Assembly: GCA_002049455.2 (NCBI GenBank)
Contig: KV918855.1
Coordinates: forward strand, 124,001-188,000
Source of the DNA: Porphyra umbilicalis
Taxonomy: Eukaryota > Rhodophyta > Bangiophyceae > Bangiales > Bangiaceae
Length of the DNA: 64,000 nt
Direction of reading: 5' to 3'
The translations under genes and the position numbers were made by a program. How positions within the stretch are numbered: the stretch's first letter is position 1; each line of letters opens with the position of its first letter. The notes below the pieces were generated by a model. That model worked only from the letters and a program-made list of their open reading frames with translations, did no database searches and was not told where the DNA came from. Positions 1 through 10,246 of this stretch are shown here, piece after piece.

Positions 1-99
1 GACCCACAACGCGCCGACACGCCCGCCCCACCCGGCGGCCGCACATTCCTCCCAACACCCTGCCGCTCACGACCGCCACGGCGACGGCGCGGTGCGAGA

Positions 100-1600
100 G
101 CCCTTTGCCCGCCGCCCAATCGGCCGGCGCCAGTAACGCCGCCGCTGCCGCCGCCGCCGCCACGGGCGTTGTCGCCGCCGGCCGTCGCGGCGTCGCAGCC
201 ACCAGTGGCGCGCGCGCCCGCCGCCGCGCCGGCGGCGTTCCCACCGCAGCGTCGCCACCTCCTCCGCCGCCTTCAACACTGACACGCCGAAGTCGGTATC
301 GGCGTCGGCGTCAGTGTCTGACGCTTCCACTGCGTCCACCTCTGCGGGCGCCGTCGCCGCCGCGGCGCCGTCGCCGCCGTGGCGGCCGCCGCCGCCGGCG
401 ACGCCCCCGCGTCTCAGCGGCGCAGCCACGGTGGCCCGGTGGCCCGTACACCAGCAGTACCGTGCCGACCAAGTACCGCATGTGGCACGGGGATCGCGCG
501 GTGGCCAGGGCGGTGGCCAGCCCGACGAACACCCCCCGCCCACCTGACCCCCCCACCACCCAAACCCCCCCCTGCCACCCCCTTCCCCCCCGCGCCGAGC
601 CACCCATCCAACAGCTCCCGTCAGCCGAGCAATGTCATGGTGGTTATCGCGACGGCGGCGGATGCGGAGGAGTCGATTTCATGCCACTCGTCACGGCGTC
701 TGGCACGTTCTTGACGCGCTCGGCGGAGAGGTTCGCCTCTCCCGCCACTGCCTTCGGTGGGTAAGTGGCCGGCAGCCGCAGCCGGTCGGCGAGCCACGTC
801 GGCTCCCCCGCCGGAACTAGCCACGCCGAGAGAAAGTAGCTGCGGGGGGAAAGGGCGACGCTGATGACCGCCTTCGACGCTACCGCTGCCGAAGCGGACC
901 GGTGGGTGGTGGGGGGTAAGGCCACATGGGGGGGCGACGTGGCCGCGGCGACGGAGAGGGGTGTTCCCGGCGCCGCGTGTTCCCGGCGCCGCCGTGGCGG
1001 TAGCGGCTGCGGCGAGTTGCCAACCGCCGGAGGCGGGCGTCGCGACGGCCTCCGACCGCGTGTCGTCGGAGCGCGCTACGAAGCTCTCCCCCACCACGTC
1101 CAGCGTGGCGGCCTGCAGCCGCGCGGCGGCCATCTTGGCTACCTCGATGAACCGTTGGACGGCCGCCAACCCCCCCACGGTCGCACAGGCTCCCCGCACG
1201 GTCTACGTCCGCGAGGGCCCCCCCCCACATCCCCGCCCGCCAAGAACGCCCGGACCTTGCCAACCCCCCGCGTCGACGCCGACGGTAGGAAAATGCCGGG
1301 CGCCACCGCCAACGTGGAGCGGCGGTACGCCGCCGTCGCAACAGCCGCGTCGACGCCCCAGCACAACAGCCCGTCCACTTCCGCGCTGGCGGCACGGGCG
1401 GCGGCGACGCCGGTCGTCGGGCCACCCCGCCGCCGACGACCGCAAACGACGGTGGGGGCAGGGGGGGCGCCTTGATGCCCGCGCCACCGACGCGGCGGTT
1501 CGGCACCGAGCACAGGTGCACGCCGCTGCGCAGTGGCGCCTTCATGCCCAGCGCGGCGCCGAAAATAGCAAAAGCGACGCCGCTGCACTTTCCCGCATGA
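100..1600 (-). pseudogene. Frame-broken coding trace, unidentified
   Basis: On the minus strand, stretches with normal-looking amino-acid composition follow one another in different frames: AFAIFGAALGMKAPLR near 1560, VDGLLCWGVDAAVATAAYRR near 1400, RFIEVAKMAAARLQAATLD near 1130, LSAERVKNVPDAVTSGMKS near 700, and an acidic stretch near 300. The frame changes fall close to C/G homopolymer runs, for example around 1171-1180 and 1216-1226. That suggests a decayed gene, uncorrected homopolymer errors, or short introns. I do not recognise the family. The plus strand also has long open frames here, but they are Arg/Pro-rich as expected for shadows in GC-rich DNA. Confidence 0.2.
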
Positions 1601-1857
1601 TCGCGTCGCCGGACGGTGGCGGCGGCACGACGTCCGAAAGCCTCCTCCTGTTCCTCTAGTGAGCAGGTGCTCACCCCCCTCCCCCGCGTCTTTGAGAATC
1701 GCACAGAAAACACTTCCTCGCGAGCGCCGTCGGGCAGTGTGTGACACACACTTGAGCACAGGGGCGCAGACGGCAGGACCAAGATCTCAATGCATCTCCC
1801 ACGCTACACGGCCACCCCCGCTCCCACCCGCCCTCACCACCCCCGCCACATGACACA

Positions 1858-2694
1858 TCAACGCATAGCCCGAAGGAAGCGGAGGACGCGCACACGCGTT
1901 CCCAACGGAATGGTCCCTCTGCATGTCCGCCGACTGGTGGACAGCAACACAGCCATGACGTCCTCCGCCAGAGAATCCAGCACCAGCTGCCCCGTGACGT
2001 CGTCCTGATCTGCAGCCAGGAAGATTGCTCGCGTCAGAGCCTCCTGGCGGTGTGGCTCCATACCGACACACGCCACCCGCGCCACTGCCTCAGCTACCTG
2101 CGCGGGAGCAAAGAAGCGAAAGCCAGGGATGGCCAGTCCCACAACTGCTTCTAGTGCCGCAGCGGGCTTGTCACCACCGCCCCCGACGCCGCCGCCGTCC
2201 GCCTCATCTTGGACGTCGTCGGCGGCGGCCGCGTCGTCCGCCTCACCCACATTTGCCGGACCACTGGTGGCGGGGTCACCTCCACCATGCGCGCCCCAAT
2301 CACCAGCACGACCCGGCCCTCCGGTAGCAGTGCCAGAACCCCCCCGCCCTTCAGGACCAACAGTACGTGTTCCGACAGCTGCTCCACCCGGTGGCGCATC
2401 CGCCGTCGGATGGAAGTGCCGGTGCATGGCGATGTGAACCCGGCGGCGATGGAGGGTGTCAGCCATCAAGTCTTCCTGCTGGATGGCCACGGCAAGCGTC
2501 GGTTCTGCTTCTATGACAGGAGGCACGGCGCGTCGGGGTGAGGCAGGCACGTCACGCCGGGAAGTTGATGATGTGCTCGACGAGGAACCCGCAGTGGGAC
2601 TCTCCACGACGGCAGCGGAAGCTTCCAGCGCGGAGAGGGCAGCGGGATGAAGGGAAGCCGCGGGGTCCAAGGCGCAGCTGCAGAAGTGGAGCAC
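1858..2694 (-). CDS. Unknown protein with conserved C-terminal module, short member
   Basis: Open frame of 278 codons. The first half is low complexity (Ser/Ala, then Gly/Ala/Asp-rich). The last 90 residues, from about 188, form a compact region containing FRFFAPAQV, HRQEALTRA and a final VRVLRFLRAMR just before the TGA stop. This region aligns along its length with the end of the 842-residue protein at 4502-7030, including the final residues at the stop, so the module is a real conserved domain. No ATG begins the open frame, so a first exon upstream or a later internal start is likely. No known domain was recognised. The gene points away from its relative, with an Ala-rich gene between them. 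Function unknown. Confidence 0.55.
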   Translation of the reverse strand: MLHFCSCALDPAASLHPAALSALEASAAVVESPTAGSSSSTSSTSRRDVPASPRRAVPPVIEAEPTLAVAIQQEDLMADTLHRRRVHIAMHRHFHPTADAPPGGAAVGTRTVGPEGRGGSGTATGGPGRAGDWGAHGGGDPATSGPANVGEADDAAAADDVQDEADGGGVGGGGDKPAAALEAVVGLAIPGFRFFAPAQVAEAVARVACVGMEPHRQEALTRAIFLAADQDDVTGQLVLDSLAEDVMAVLLSTSRRTCRGTIPLGTRVRVLRFLRAMR

Positions 2695-3395
2695 GGCGCC
2701 AGTCTGTCTTTGTCACTGTTCCAACGGGATGCCCGCCCTCGCAGCGCTGTCCCTCCGCGGCACTCGCGTGCAAACATCCAGCTTCCTTGGCTGAAATGGT
2801 GGTCTCCCTTTTGGAGCTCTGGGCACGCGCCTCTGCTGTCGCGGCCAGATCTGCTGCCTGCAGCAAAAAACCGCACCCAGACACGCGCTCCACGTCGGCA
2901 GAGGCGCAAGGTGCTGGTCACCGAAAAATGAGCACCCGTTGCGGTCAATCGCAGTGACACTACTGCACTGTGACACGATTGTGCAGAAAGCAGACACTGA
3001 AGGGGACGTGGAAGAGGGGGAATGGAGGGCCGAGTTCAGCCGCGCACGATGCGGGGAGATGGGTGGGTGCTGCCTGGAGATCATCCCGTGGCGCTGGATC
3101 ATCCGTGGCGCCGCAGCGTGCCGACGCGCACCGACACAAGCCGTTTATCTCGAAGTCAGACATCTGACCAGGGTGTGCGACGACCAATAAGACGTCTTCA
3201 CGTCGTAGATCACGCCTGTGCACACGCCTCGTGGACGTCCCTGAGCACGGGTCACGTGTTGTGACCAACCCTTTGCCACACAGGGGCCGGGTGCCGCAGC
3301 TCAGTGGATCCGCATCTCAGGGGATTCCTTCCCCGAGCAGAACGGCCAGGGCAGCAATCAGCAGACTTACGCTCGTCTGTTTCACCGCATCACCC

Positions 3396-4127
3396 ATGTC
3401 CTCCAATGCAGAGTCCATGATGCCCCTCGGCGGCAGGCGCCTCGGCGGTCGCCCCCCCCGTGTTCCTCGCCCGTCGGCGAGGTCCCCCTCGTCGCTACTT
3501 TCTATTGTTGCGCGTCATGGCCGTCGCCGGCCGGTCGCCAGAGGCCGAAGCGTGCAACTGTCTATTTGGGATGATGAGGTGGGGGGCCCAGGGGCTCGCG
3601 AGCCGCTGAGAATTCTGTCTCGGCGTGCTTCTGGCGTAGCGACGGGCAGTGCCGACGGGTTGGACGCCATAGCGGCTGCAATTATGCAGCGGCGACGACA
3701 AACGCACGGCGGAACGCCGTCGCGGCCCGACGACAACGGGGCTCTTCACATGCGGCCGCGACCGTCGCCGTCGGCGTCAGCCATGGCTACTTTGAAGGCT
3801 TTGCAGGCTGTAGCCCGCGCGGACGTTGCGCGCGCCATCGGTGTCAAGGCCGAAGCAGCCGCAGCAGCGGCGACGCTGAGCGGCAGGGCTTCCCCGAGGG
3901 TTATTCGGGCCGCGCTGGCCGCCGACGAGCGCGCTGCCTCCGTCTTCCTAACGGCTGAGGCCGACGCGGCCAGGACTGCGGATGAAGCAGTGTCTGCATG
4001 TGCGGCTGCTGCGGCTGCAGCAGCGGCAGAAGAAGCTGCAAGTGCAGCGGCGTCGGCCGCAGTTGAGGCGTTAATAGGGAGTTCTTCATGTGCTCTCGTC
4101 TTCTCACCTGTTTCTGACTTTGAGTGA
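3396..4127 (+). CDS. Ala-rich, probably helical protein
   Basis: Frame of 243 residues from the ATG at 3396; the open frame extends further upstream but only to non-ATG codons. The first 100 residues are Arg/Gly/Pro-rich (LGGRRLGGRPPR, VARHGRRRPVARGR), suggesting a disordered basic tail. From about residue 130 the protein is dominated by Ala with regularly spaced Arg, Asp and Glu (KALQAVARADVARAIGVKAE, FLTAEADAARTADEAVSA), which predicts a long helix or coiled coil. It ends SDFE at TGA. The opposite strand is also open across the Ala tract and cannot be excluded. It lies 375 bases upstream of the 842-residue gene on the same strand. No family recognised. Confidence 0.4.
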   Translation: MSSNAESMMPLGGRRLGGRPPRVPRPSARSPSSLLSIVARHGRRRPVARGRSVQLSIWDDEVGGPGAREPLRILSRRASGVATGSADGLDAIAAAIMQRRRQTHGGTPSRPDDNGALHMRPRPSPSASAMATLKALQAVARADVARAIGVKAEAAAAAATLSGRASPRVIRAALAADERAASVFLTAEADAARTADEAVSACAAAAAAAAAEEAASAAASAAVEALIGSSSCALVFSPVSDFE

Positions 4128-4501
4128 TGTATTCTTTCTGGCGCTGTGGTGCTGGTGACACACCCGTAGAGAAAAAAGGGCTCCTCCATTCACCTCAAGA
4201 CCTCGTCCCTCCCGTCCTTTCCATACCACCACAAGAGGGAGCTCCCTGAGCTCGGACGGTAGGCCAAAATAAAAAGCTTGCAAATCGGCGGACTTGCGCC
4301 TTGGAATCGTGCGCCAGTGGGGGTCGTCAAAAACATTTGGAGTGAGATCCCGATTGCTGTCCCCACGACCTCTCCAAGTCGCTTGCCGTGTCATTGTGGC
4401 TTGCGTTGCCCGGCACAGCGGTGCGCTGTGTTTCTGGTGGGCGCCGGAAAGAGCTCACGCAGCGCGTGCCGCCGTCGCGGCGCGCCGTTGCGACCGAGGT
4501 C

Positions 4502-7030
4502 ATGCCTCGTCTGTGCGATGGTTGCAGTGGGACAGCGGCAGCAGTGCCTGAGTCGCAGCAGGATGGCTCGCGCTATTTATGCGACGAGTGTGCCTCTCGC
4601 CCCGTCATCGAGCAAGGGGCGGCGCAGACCGGTGCCAGTACGCTGGAAAAGCGGCAGCGTACGGTTATCGGTGTTGGGGCGAGGTCGACGGTCCCGGCTT
4701 CGAAGATGAGTATGCGGGCGTTTTTGAGTGGCTCTGTCGAGCAGTGTGACAAGACGGCACCATCCAAGCGCAACGCGCCGACTGGACTCAGCTTCGGCCG
4801 GTCGCATGCGCCTCTTTTCGGGACGCGCAGCGTCGGGTCTTCTTCATGCTCCACGTCGGCAGACGCAGCGGCAAATTCGGGCCTTCCCGTGGCGGCGCAC
4901 GCGGGCGGCGCATTGGGGAGCGCGGCGGAGCAAGTGGCGGACACAATTGGCGGAGGCGCGGCGGCGCATTTCGTCGGCGCGTCGCTCAACACGGCGGAGC
5001 ACGTGGTGCTCGCGTCGGGCGGCCTCCCGGCGGCGCACTTGGTTGGCGAAACGCGCAACACGACGGAGCACGTGGCGGCCGAGACGGGCAGTGCCACGGC
5101 AGCGCACTTGGTGGGCGCGTTGGGCACAACGGCGGAGCACGCGGTGCTCGACTCGGGCAGCGTCGCGGCTGAGCACTTGGTCGGCAAGTCGGGCAACAGG
5201 TCGGAGCACGTGGCACCCACGATGGGCGGCGCTGCGGCGGCGCACGTGGTAGGCTCTTTCGGCAACACGACGAAACACGCGGAGCTGAAGGTGAGGGGCG
5301 TGACGGCGGCCCACTTGGTCGGCGCGTCGCGCGATACGATGGAGCACGCGGCGGCCACGATGGGCGGTGCGGCGACGGCGAATGTGGTGAGCGCGTCTGC
5401 CATTGCGCCAGATAACACGATCCGCGCGTCGGGCGGTGCCGCGGCGGCGCACTTGGTCGGCGCGTCGAGCGACACAACGGGGCACGCGGTGGCCGCAATG
5501 AGCGGCGCCGCGGCGGCGCACGTGGTCGGCGAGTTGGGCACCACAGCTGCCGATGCGCGTTCGGGCGGCGCGTTGGGCAACACCGCGGAGTACGCGGTGA
5601 CCAGGTCGGGTGGCGCCGCGGCGGCGCACTTGGTTGGCGCGCCGCGCACCACGTCGAAGCACGGGCCGGCCACGATGGGCGGCGCCGCGGCGCCGCAAGT
5701 GGGCAACGCGTTGGGCACCACGGCGGAGCACGCGGTGCTCGAGTCGGGCGGCGTCACGGAGGAGTACGTGGTCGGCAAGTCGGGCAACACGGCGGAGCAC
5801 GCGGCGGCCAAGATGAGCCGCGGTGCCGATGCGCGTGCGAGCAACACGTTGGGCAACACGGCGGAGTACGCGGTGACCAGGTCGGGTGGCGCCGCGGCGG
5901 CGCACTTGGTCGGCGCGCCGCGCACCACGTCGAAGCACGCGTCGGCCACGATGGGCGGCGCCGCGGCGCCGCACGTGGGCAACGCGTTGGGCACCACGGC
6001 GGAGCACGCGGTGCTCAAGTCGGGCGGCGTCACGGAGGAATACGTGGTCGGCAAGTCGGGCAACACGGCGGAGCACGTGGCGGCCAAGATGGGCCGTGGC
6101 GTGGATGCACGCGCGGGCGGCACGTTGGGCAGCACGGTGGAGCATATGGCGGAGCACACGGCGGCCCGGTCGGGTGGCGCAGCGGCGGAGCACGTGGTCT
6201 CCAATTCGGGCAACACGGCGGAGCACGCGGCAGCCAAGATGGGCCGCGCTGGGGTTGCGCGGGCGGGCGGCGCGTTAACAAACACGGCGGAGCACATGGC
6301 GAAGCACACGGCGGCCACGTCTGGTGGCGCTGCGGCGGCGCACTTGGTCGGCGCGCCGCGCAACGCGGCGGAGCACGCGACGGCCACGATGGACGGCATT
6401 GCGGCGGCGCACGTGGGCGGCACGACGGGCAGCGCGGCGATGAGGGGACTGTCCTTCGCGTCGCGGGCAGGGGCCGCCATTGCACTCTCCCGGCGTGCTG
6501 CTAGTGGTCGTCCTCTACTTCCGCCAGCTGCGTGGTCGCCATCGCGTCCCCCCTCTCCCATTCGTCGCCCAGCTTCTGGTATCCCCTTGCCGCGTCCACC
6601 CAGCGGGGACGTCCTGCCGATTTCATCCTCCCGTCGTCCTGGCCGACCCGACGTTGCCCCGGGTATTGTCCCTACTCCGCTGTATCGACCTGCCCAGCGT
6701 CCTCCGCCACCATCAAACGAGCGCGACGTCCGCGACGACCTCGATGAAGCAATTGACCATGCGGAGTTTCTATACTTTTCTCCCCACCAGGTTGGCGCAG
6801 CGATTGCCACCTTTGCGGGCGCACAACTGTCCCATGTGCGACAGCTTGAACTATACAGAGCGTTCACGTTGGGCGCCGTAGAAGGTAGCGTTGTCGGCAT
6901 TGTTGCGGTGCAGGAGGACATCCATCGCGTTGTGGAGGCGGTCATGACGTTTTACCGCCGCGGTCACGACGGCCGGGTGCCGTATGGCACTGAGTGCCGC
7001 GTGTTGCGCTTTTTGCGCCGCATGAGATAG
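4502..7030 (+). CDS. 842-residue protein: Cys4 finger, 23-residue repeats, conserved C-terminal module
   Basis: The ATG at 4502 is chosen because it places CDGC and CDEC (C5, C8, C27, C30; C-x2-C-x18-C-x2-C) at the N terminus, a small zinc-binding arrangement reminiscent of half a B-box. Residues about 150-646 are roughly 21 copies of a 23-residue repeat with consensus near GGAAAAHLVGASGNTAEHA. The spacing is kept except for a few longer units. A Pro-rich linker (PPSPIRRPASGIPLPRPPSG) follows. The last 95 residues (FLYFSPHQV, RQLELYRAF, RVLRFLRRMR at TAG) match the end of the protein at 1858-2694. The antisense strand is also open for 790 codons, but the finger, the conserved C terminus and the in-phase 69-bp repeats support the plus strand. 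Function unknown; a scaffold or DNA- or protein-binding role is only inference. Confidence 0.65.
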   Translation: MPRLCDGCSGTAAAVPESQQDGSRYLCDECASRPVIEQGAAQTGASTLEKRQRTVIGVGARSTVPASKMSMRAFLSGSVEQCDKTAPSKRNAPTGLSFGRSHAPLFGTRSVGSSSCSTSADAAANSGLPVAAHAGGALGSAAEQVADTIGGGAAAHFVGASLNTAEHVVLASGGLPAAHLVGETRNTTEHVAAETGSATAAHLVGALGTTAEHAVLDSGSVAAEHLVGKSGNRSEHVAPTMGGAAAAHVVGSFGNTTKHAELKVRGVTAAHLVGASRDTMEHAAATMGGAATANVVSASAIAPDNTIRASGGAAAAHLVGASSDTTGHAVAAMSGAAAAHVVGELGTTAADARSGGALGNTAEYAVTRSGGAAAAHLVGAPRTTSKHGPATMGGAAAPQVGNALGTTAEHAVLESGGVTEEYVVGKSGNTAEHAAAKMSRGADARASNTLGNTAEYAVTRSGGAAAAHLVGAPRTTSKHASATMGGAAAPHVGNALGTTAEHAVLKSGGVTEEYVVGKSGNTAEHVAAKMGRGVDARAGGTLGSTVEHMAEHTAARSGGAAAEHVVSNSGNTAEHAAAKMGRAGVARAGGALTNTAEHMAKHTAATSGGAAAAHLVGAPRNAAEHATATMDGIAAAHVGGTTGSAAMRGLSFASRAGAAIALSRRAASGRPLLPPAAWSPSRPPSPIRRPASGIPLPRPPSGDVLPISSSRRPGRPDVAPGIVPTPLYRPAQRPPPPSNERDVRDDLDEAIDHAEFLYFSPHQVGAAIATFAGAQLSHVRQLELYRAFTLGAVEGSVVGIVAVQEDIHRVVEAVMTFYRRGHDGRVPYGTECRVLRFLRRMR
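4950..6440. repeat. 69-bp in-frame repeat array with 276-bp higher-order duplication
   Basis: About 21 degenerate units of 69 bp lie inside the 842-residue gene. Four consecutive units starting at 5575 recur almost unchanged at 5851, exactly 276 bp (4 x 69) later. This is a recent segmental expansion within an older array, and it kept the reading frame. Confidence 0.85.
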
Positions 7031-7747
7031 CAAACGTGCTGCGTGCGTATCTTTGGTCTCTGAGTCCGTCGACGCTGGGGAGAGTTCTTCGGGTGTGCGC
7101 TCATTGTGTGGTGTAGTCGTCATAGTCATTCTTGTCCATGAAAAAGAATGAAACTGCTGCAAAGGGAACAGTTGCGTGAGAAGTCGCATCATCACGTCCC
7201 GCATTTTGCAGAGACGGTCGTGATTTATTTCACTGTGTCCGCCAGTGCCAGCAGTCGTCGTGCTTCACTTGTCCACGACGCGTCGTCGAAGAGAAGAAAC
7301 TCTTTGTGGTCTGGCAGAGACCGACGGTCTCTTGTGACTGCAGGCCGACTGGATCGAGCACCAACTTCCGATTTTCTTCCATCAACAAAATGCCACATGG
7401 CCTCCCTCCTCCTCCCATTGGTCATGTCACACGCGCAGCGGTGATCGCCGTGGACTGGAACGATTTGGCACCCTGTCTAACTTACCTTCCACCGCGAGGG
7501 GGACGAGGCACATTGGCCATTGTGCAAGTCTCTGTGGTCCAGGGTTCAAGACAACAGATGCATTGAGTTGTGTTCCTTCACAAACGGTGACTGCTTTGGC
7601 TGCTTCAAGAGGGCCCGAAATCCGTACGATTTGGTGAGGGGCTACTGTTGATCTCCATTTGAAGAAGCATGCTGACTTGAGGCTGAGTCTGGGCGTTCCC
7701 TGCACTTTCTGCTTCCCATGGAGACCTAACGCGCATAGGTTGGTGCC
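7031..7747. other. Intergenic, nothing recognised
   Basis: Only short unremarkable frames on both strands. No repeat or RNA gene seen. Confidence 0.5.
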
Positions 7748-8359
7748 ATGTGCAACGTCGGGACGCATGAGGACCCCTCTCCTGTTGATGGTGTGCAGAA
7801 TGACGGAGCATGCGCACCTCCGACGGCAGATCCACACTTCCCGGAACGAATCACAACCTTTCGGTCCAGTGGGCCCACAGCGCGGTTTGTGGGAGGCCGT
7901 CAGAACGGCTCCGATGTGGCACCCTAGAACGTCGCCGTCGATGATCCGCCACCCACCGCCGTCGCGCCGTCCCCTCCCCCTGTCGTCGCGCCCACCCCTA
8001 CGTCCCCCACCTCCCCCCGCTGCCCCTCTCTGGCCATCGAAGAATTACTTTGCAGTCCATGAGTCTCAGCCATCGACGGCGGCGGCGCGGCCGAGGCGGG
8101 TGCGGCGGGCGCGGCCGCTTGCAAGGCGGGCCCTGGCCGGCGGGTGCCCCGTAAACGTCTTCGCCGCTGCGACGGTCATGCGAACGTGCCGCTCGACGCC
8201 GTGCGAGCTGCTGTGTGGGGCGACCGGCGCGACATGCCAGCGAACGACATTGCCACGAAGGTGGCCGGCCTCGAGTCGTTTTTTCCCCCCCCGGTGCAGT
8301 GTCGGCAGGTTTGCAAGACTAGGGGGATTATGGTTGACTGGTGCGTGTGGGTCGGGTGA
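7748..8359 (+). pseudogene. Hidden gene or relic interrupted by two stops
   Basis: From the ATG at 7748 (MCNVGTHEDPSPVDG) one frame reads 204 codons to the stop at 8357-8359, broken by TAG at 7925-7927 (codon 60) and TGA at 8060-8062 (codon 105). Either side of the stops the text stays protein-like: PHFPERITTFRSSGPTARF, then a Pro/Val/Thr-rich linker, then a basic stretch VPRKRLRRCDGHANVPLD and IATKVAGLESFFPPPVQC. Both stops can come from single transitions (CAG to TAG, CGA to TGA). A spliced gene with exons ending near the stops is an alternative; CTCAG just after 8062 could be an acceptor. No family recognised. Confidence 0.35.
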
Positions 8360-10246
8360 CCGGAGGATGCCGCGCTCTCGCTTGTCGTTGTTGATGTGCC
8401 TATGTTCGTGCTTTCGCCCTGTTATTGTTAATCTCTGCGTGCGCAGGTTTTTTTGTACAACGTCATGTCTGTATTATATACAGAAAAACACCACAGCTCC
8501 TGCGTCCAGGCGCCGGTGCTCTCATGTCCCTCCAACACGTCTGGCACGGCCACCAAGTCAAATAGCGTGGACCCTGCGGAATACACTTCACCGTCAGCCG
8601 AGCATCTCAGCAGCCAACGCGCGCGGACACGTCCACCCCCTTAACCTCCCTGACCACTTGAGGCAACACCTCTTTCCGAGAGGGGCGGCGAAGCTCGCCT
8701 ACTCACTCGCCCAGCCAGTTCTAAAAATCCAGGAGCAGTTGCCGCACCGCATCCCATGCATGGCCGCCGCCAACCCCTGCGCTCACCACCCACCCCGCAT
8801 CGACACAACGACCCTCTTGCCGAAGCTGCCTGGGGACTGTCCCAGCCTCCCCGGATGCACCGCTAGCTCTCCGGCCGCGCCGTTGCGGCTCTGACTCCCC
8901 CCTGCCACCACGCGGACACCACGACCCTCTTGCCCAAGTTGCTGGGACACTGCCCGAGCCTCCACGGATGCACCGCCGCCTCGCCGGCCACGCCGCTGTG
9001 GCTGTGACTTCCCCCTGATACCGCACAAACAAGGTGCGCCCGCTCAGCGCCGCAGCCCCCCTCTTCCCCGACCTAGGAGCATCCTTTACGTGCCGTCCAA
9101 CGCCTGCGGGGTGGCTGATGCAGCCGCTGGCACTGCCGCAATGCAATAACAGAGTATTGTGGTCGCCTGCGCTGGACTGGGGGCGGAAACGCTTCCGGCC
9201 CCCGGACAAAAGCTGTATAATCCAACGCAGGGAATGATCATCTGGTCGCAACGCAAGACTCCCACCGCGGGGAAAGGCACTGCGAAGAAAAAGAAAGGGG
9301 CAATCGCACACCTGTATGAAGAAAAATCGGCAGGAACAAAGATGCAAGGACGATCAGGACGAGAAATGTCGCTGCGGAGACCGCTGCGTCAACGTAGTCG
9401 AGAGAGCGCGGTGGACATGGATGAGCCACCAATGTGCCGACAACGTGGGGCACACGAAAGAGCGAAGTAAGCATACCGTAAGGGAATACAGAGGAAGGGA
9501 AGCACAGCTGCTGTTAGTCGCCATGCGAGAGGTTTTCATCAACAAGTACGACAGAGAGAAAGGGCAGATCAACAAACGCACATCGGCAACGGGTGGGGAA
9601 GTAACCATGGGCGAGAGACCCTGGCACTCACACGGGCGCGAAGAAGCGCTCATCCGAGAGCCGTCGAAGACACGGCCGTCCTCGGAGGAGCAGTTCTGAG
9701 GCGATAGTGGGGGACCAGGAGGGGAGGGGTCGGGAGCGTGGGCGAGGCGGCGACGGCGGTGGCCGGCGGAATGCAGAGCGACGCCGACACTGGTTTATTC
9801 GGCGGGGAGAATGAAGTAGTGTGACGGTGGTGGGTGGGCGGGGTGACGACAGCGGGGGCTCGGGTGACGGCCGTAGGGGGCCAAGCGACCGCGATGCGGG
9901 GCGGGGCGACGACGGAGGGTGGCGGCGTGACGACGATGGTGGCCACCGGAGGCGAGACGACGACGGTGGAGGCCGCGTGGGTGTCCTTCCAGGTGGTCCT
10001 CACAGACGACGTGTGGTGCAGAATGATCCCAGACTGAGGACCGGGAGAAGATATTTCGTCGACCCACTTCCGGAGGCAATGATGCAGACGATCCGAGTGC
10101 ATTTTCCATCAGAGCGCAAGCCCACCTGCCCACCTCGACTAAAGCAGCCGTTGGGTCAGCTGAATTCGACAACACGCCAATTCCATTCCGACTTGTCCCC
10201 ACCATCTCATCCGACATGTCACTTGGAAGAGAGCCCGGAGGTTCCA
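8360..10246. other. Gene-poor stretch before the duplicated block
   Basis: No convincing gene. Around 8770-9000 a short Pro/Arg-coding motif (CGACCCTCTTGCC...) occurs twice. A minus-strand frame at 9650-10102 is Pro/Val/Thr-rich (VVVSPPVATIVVTPPPSVVA), with a matching GACGG-rich simple repeat, and may be low-complexity DNA only. Confidence 0.4.

Noticed and set aside
4573-6945. 790-codon minus-strand frame
   Set aside because: Antisense shadow of the 842-residue gene; the plus frame has the zinc-finger Cys and the conserved C terminus.
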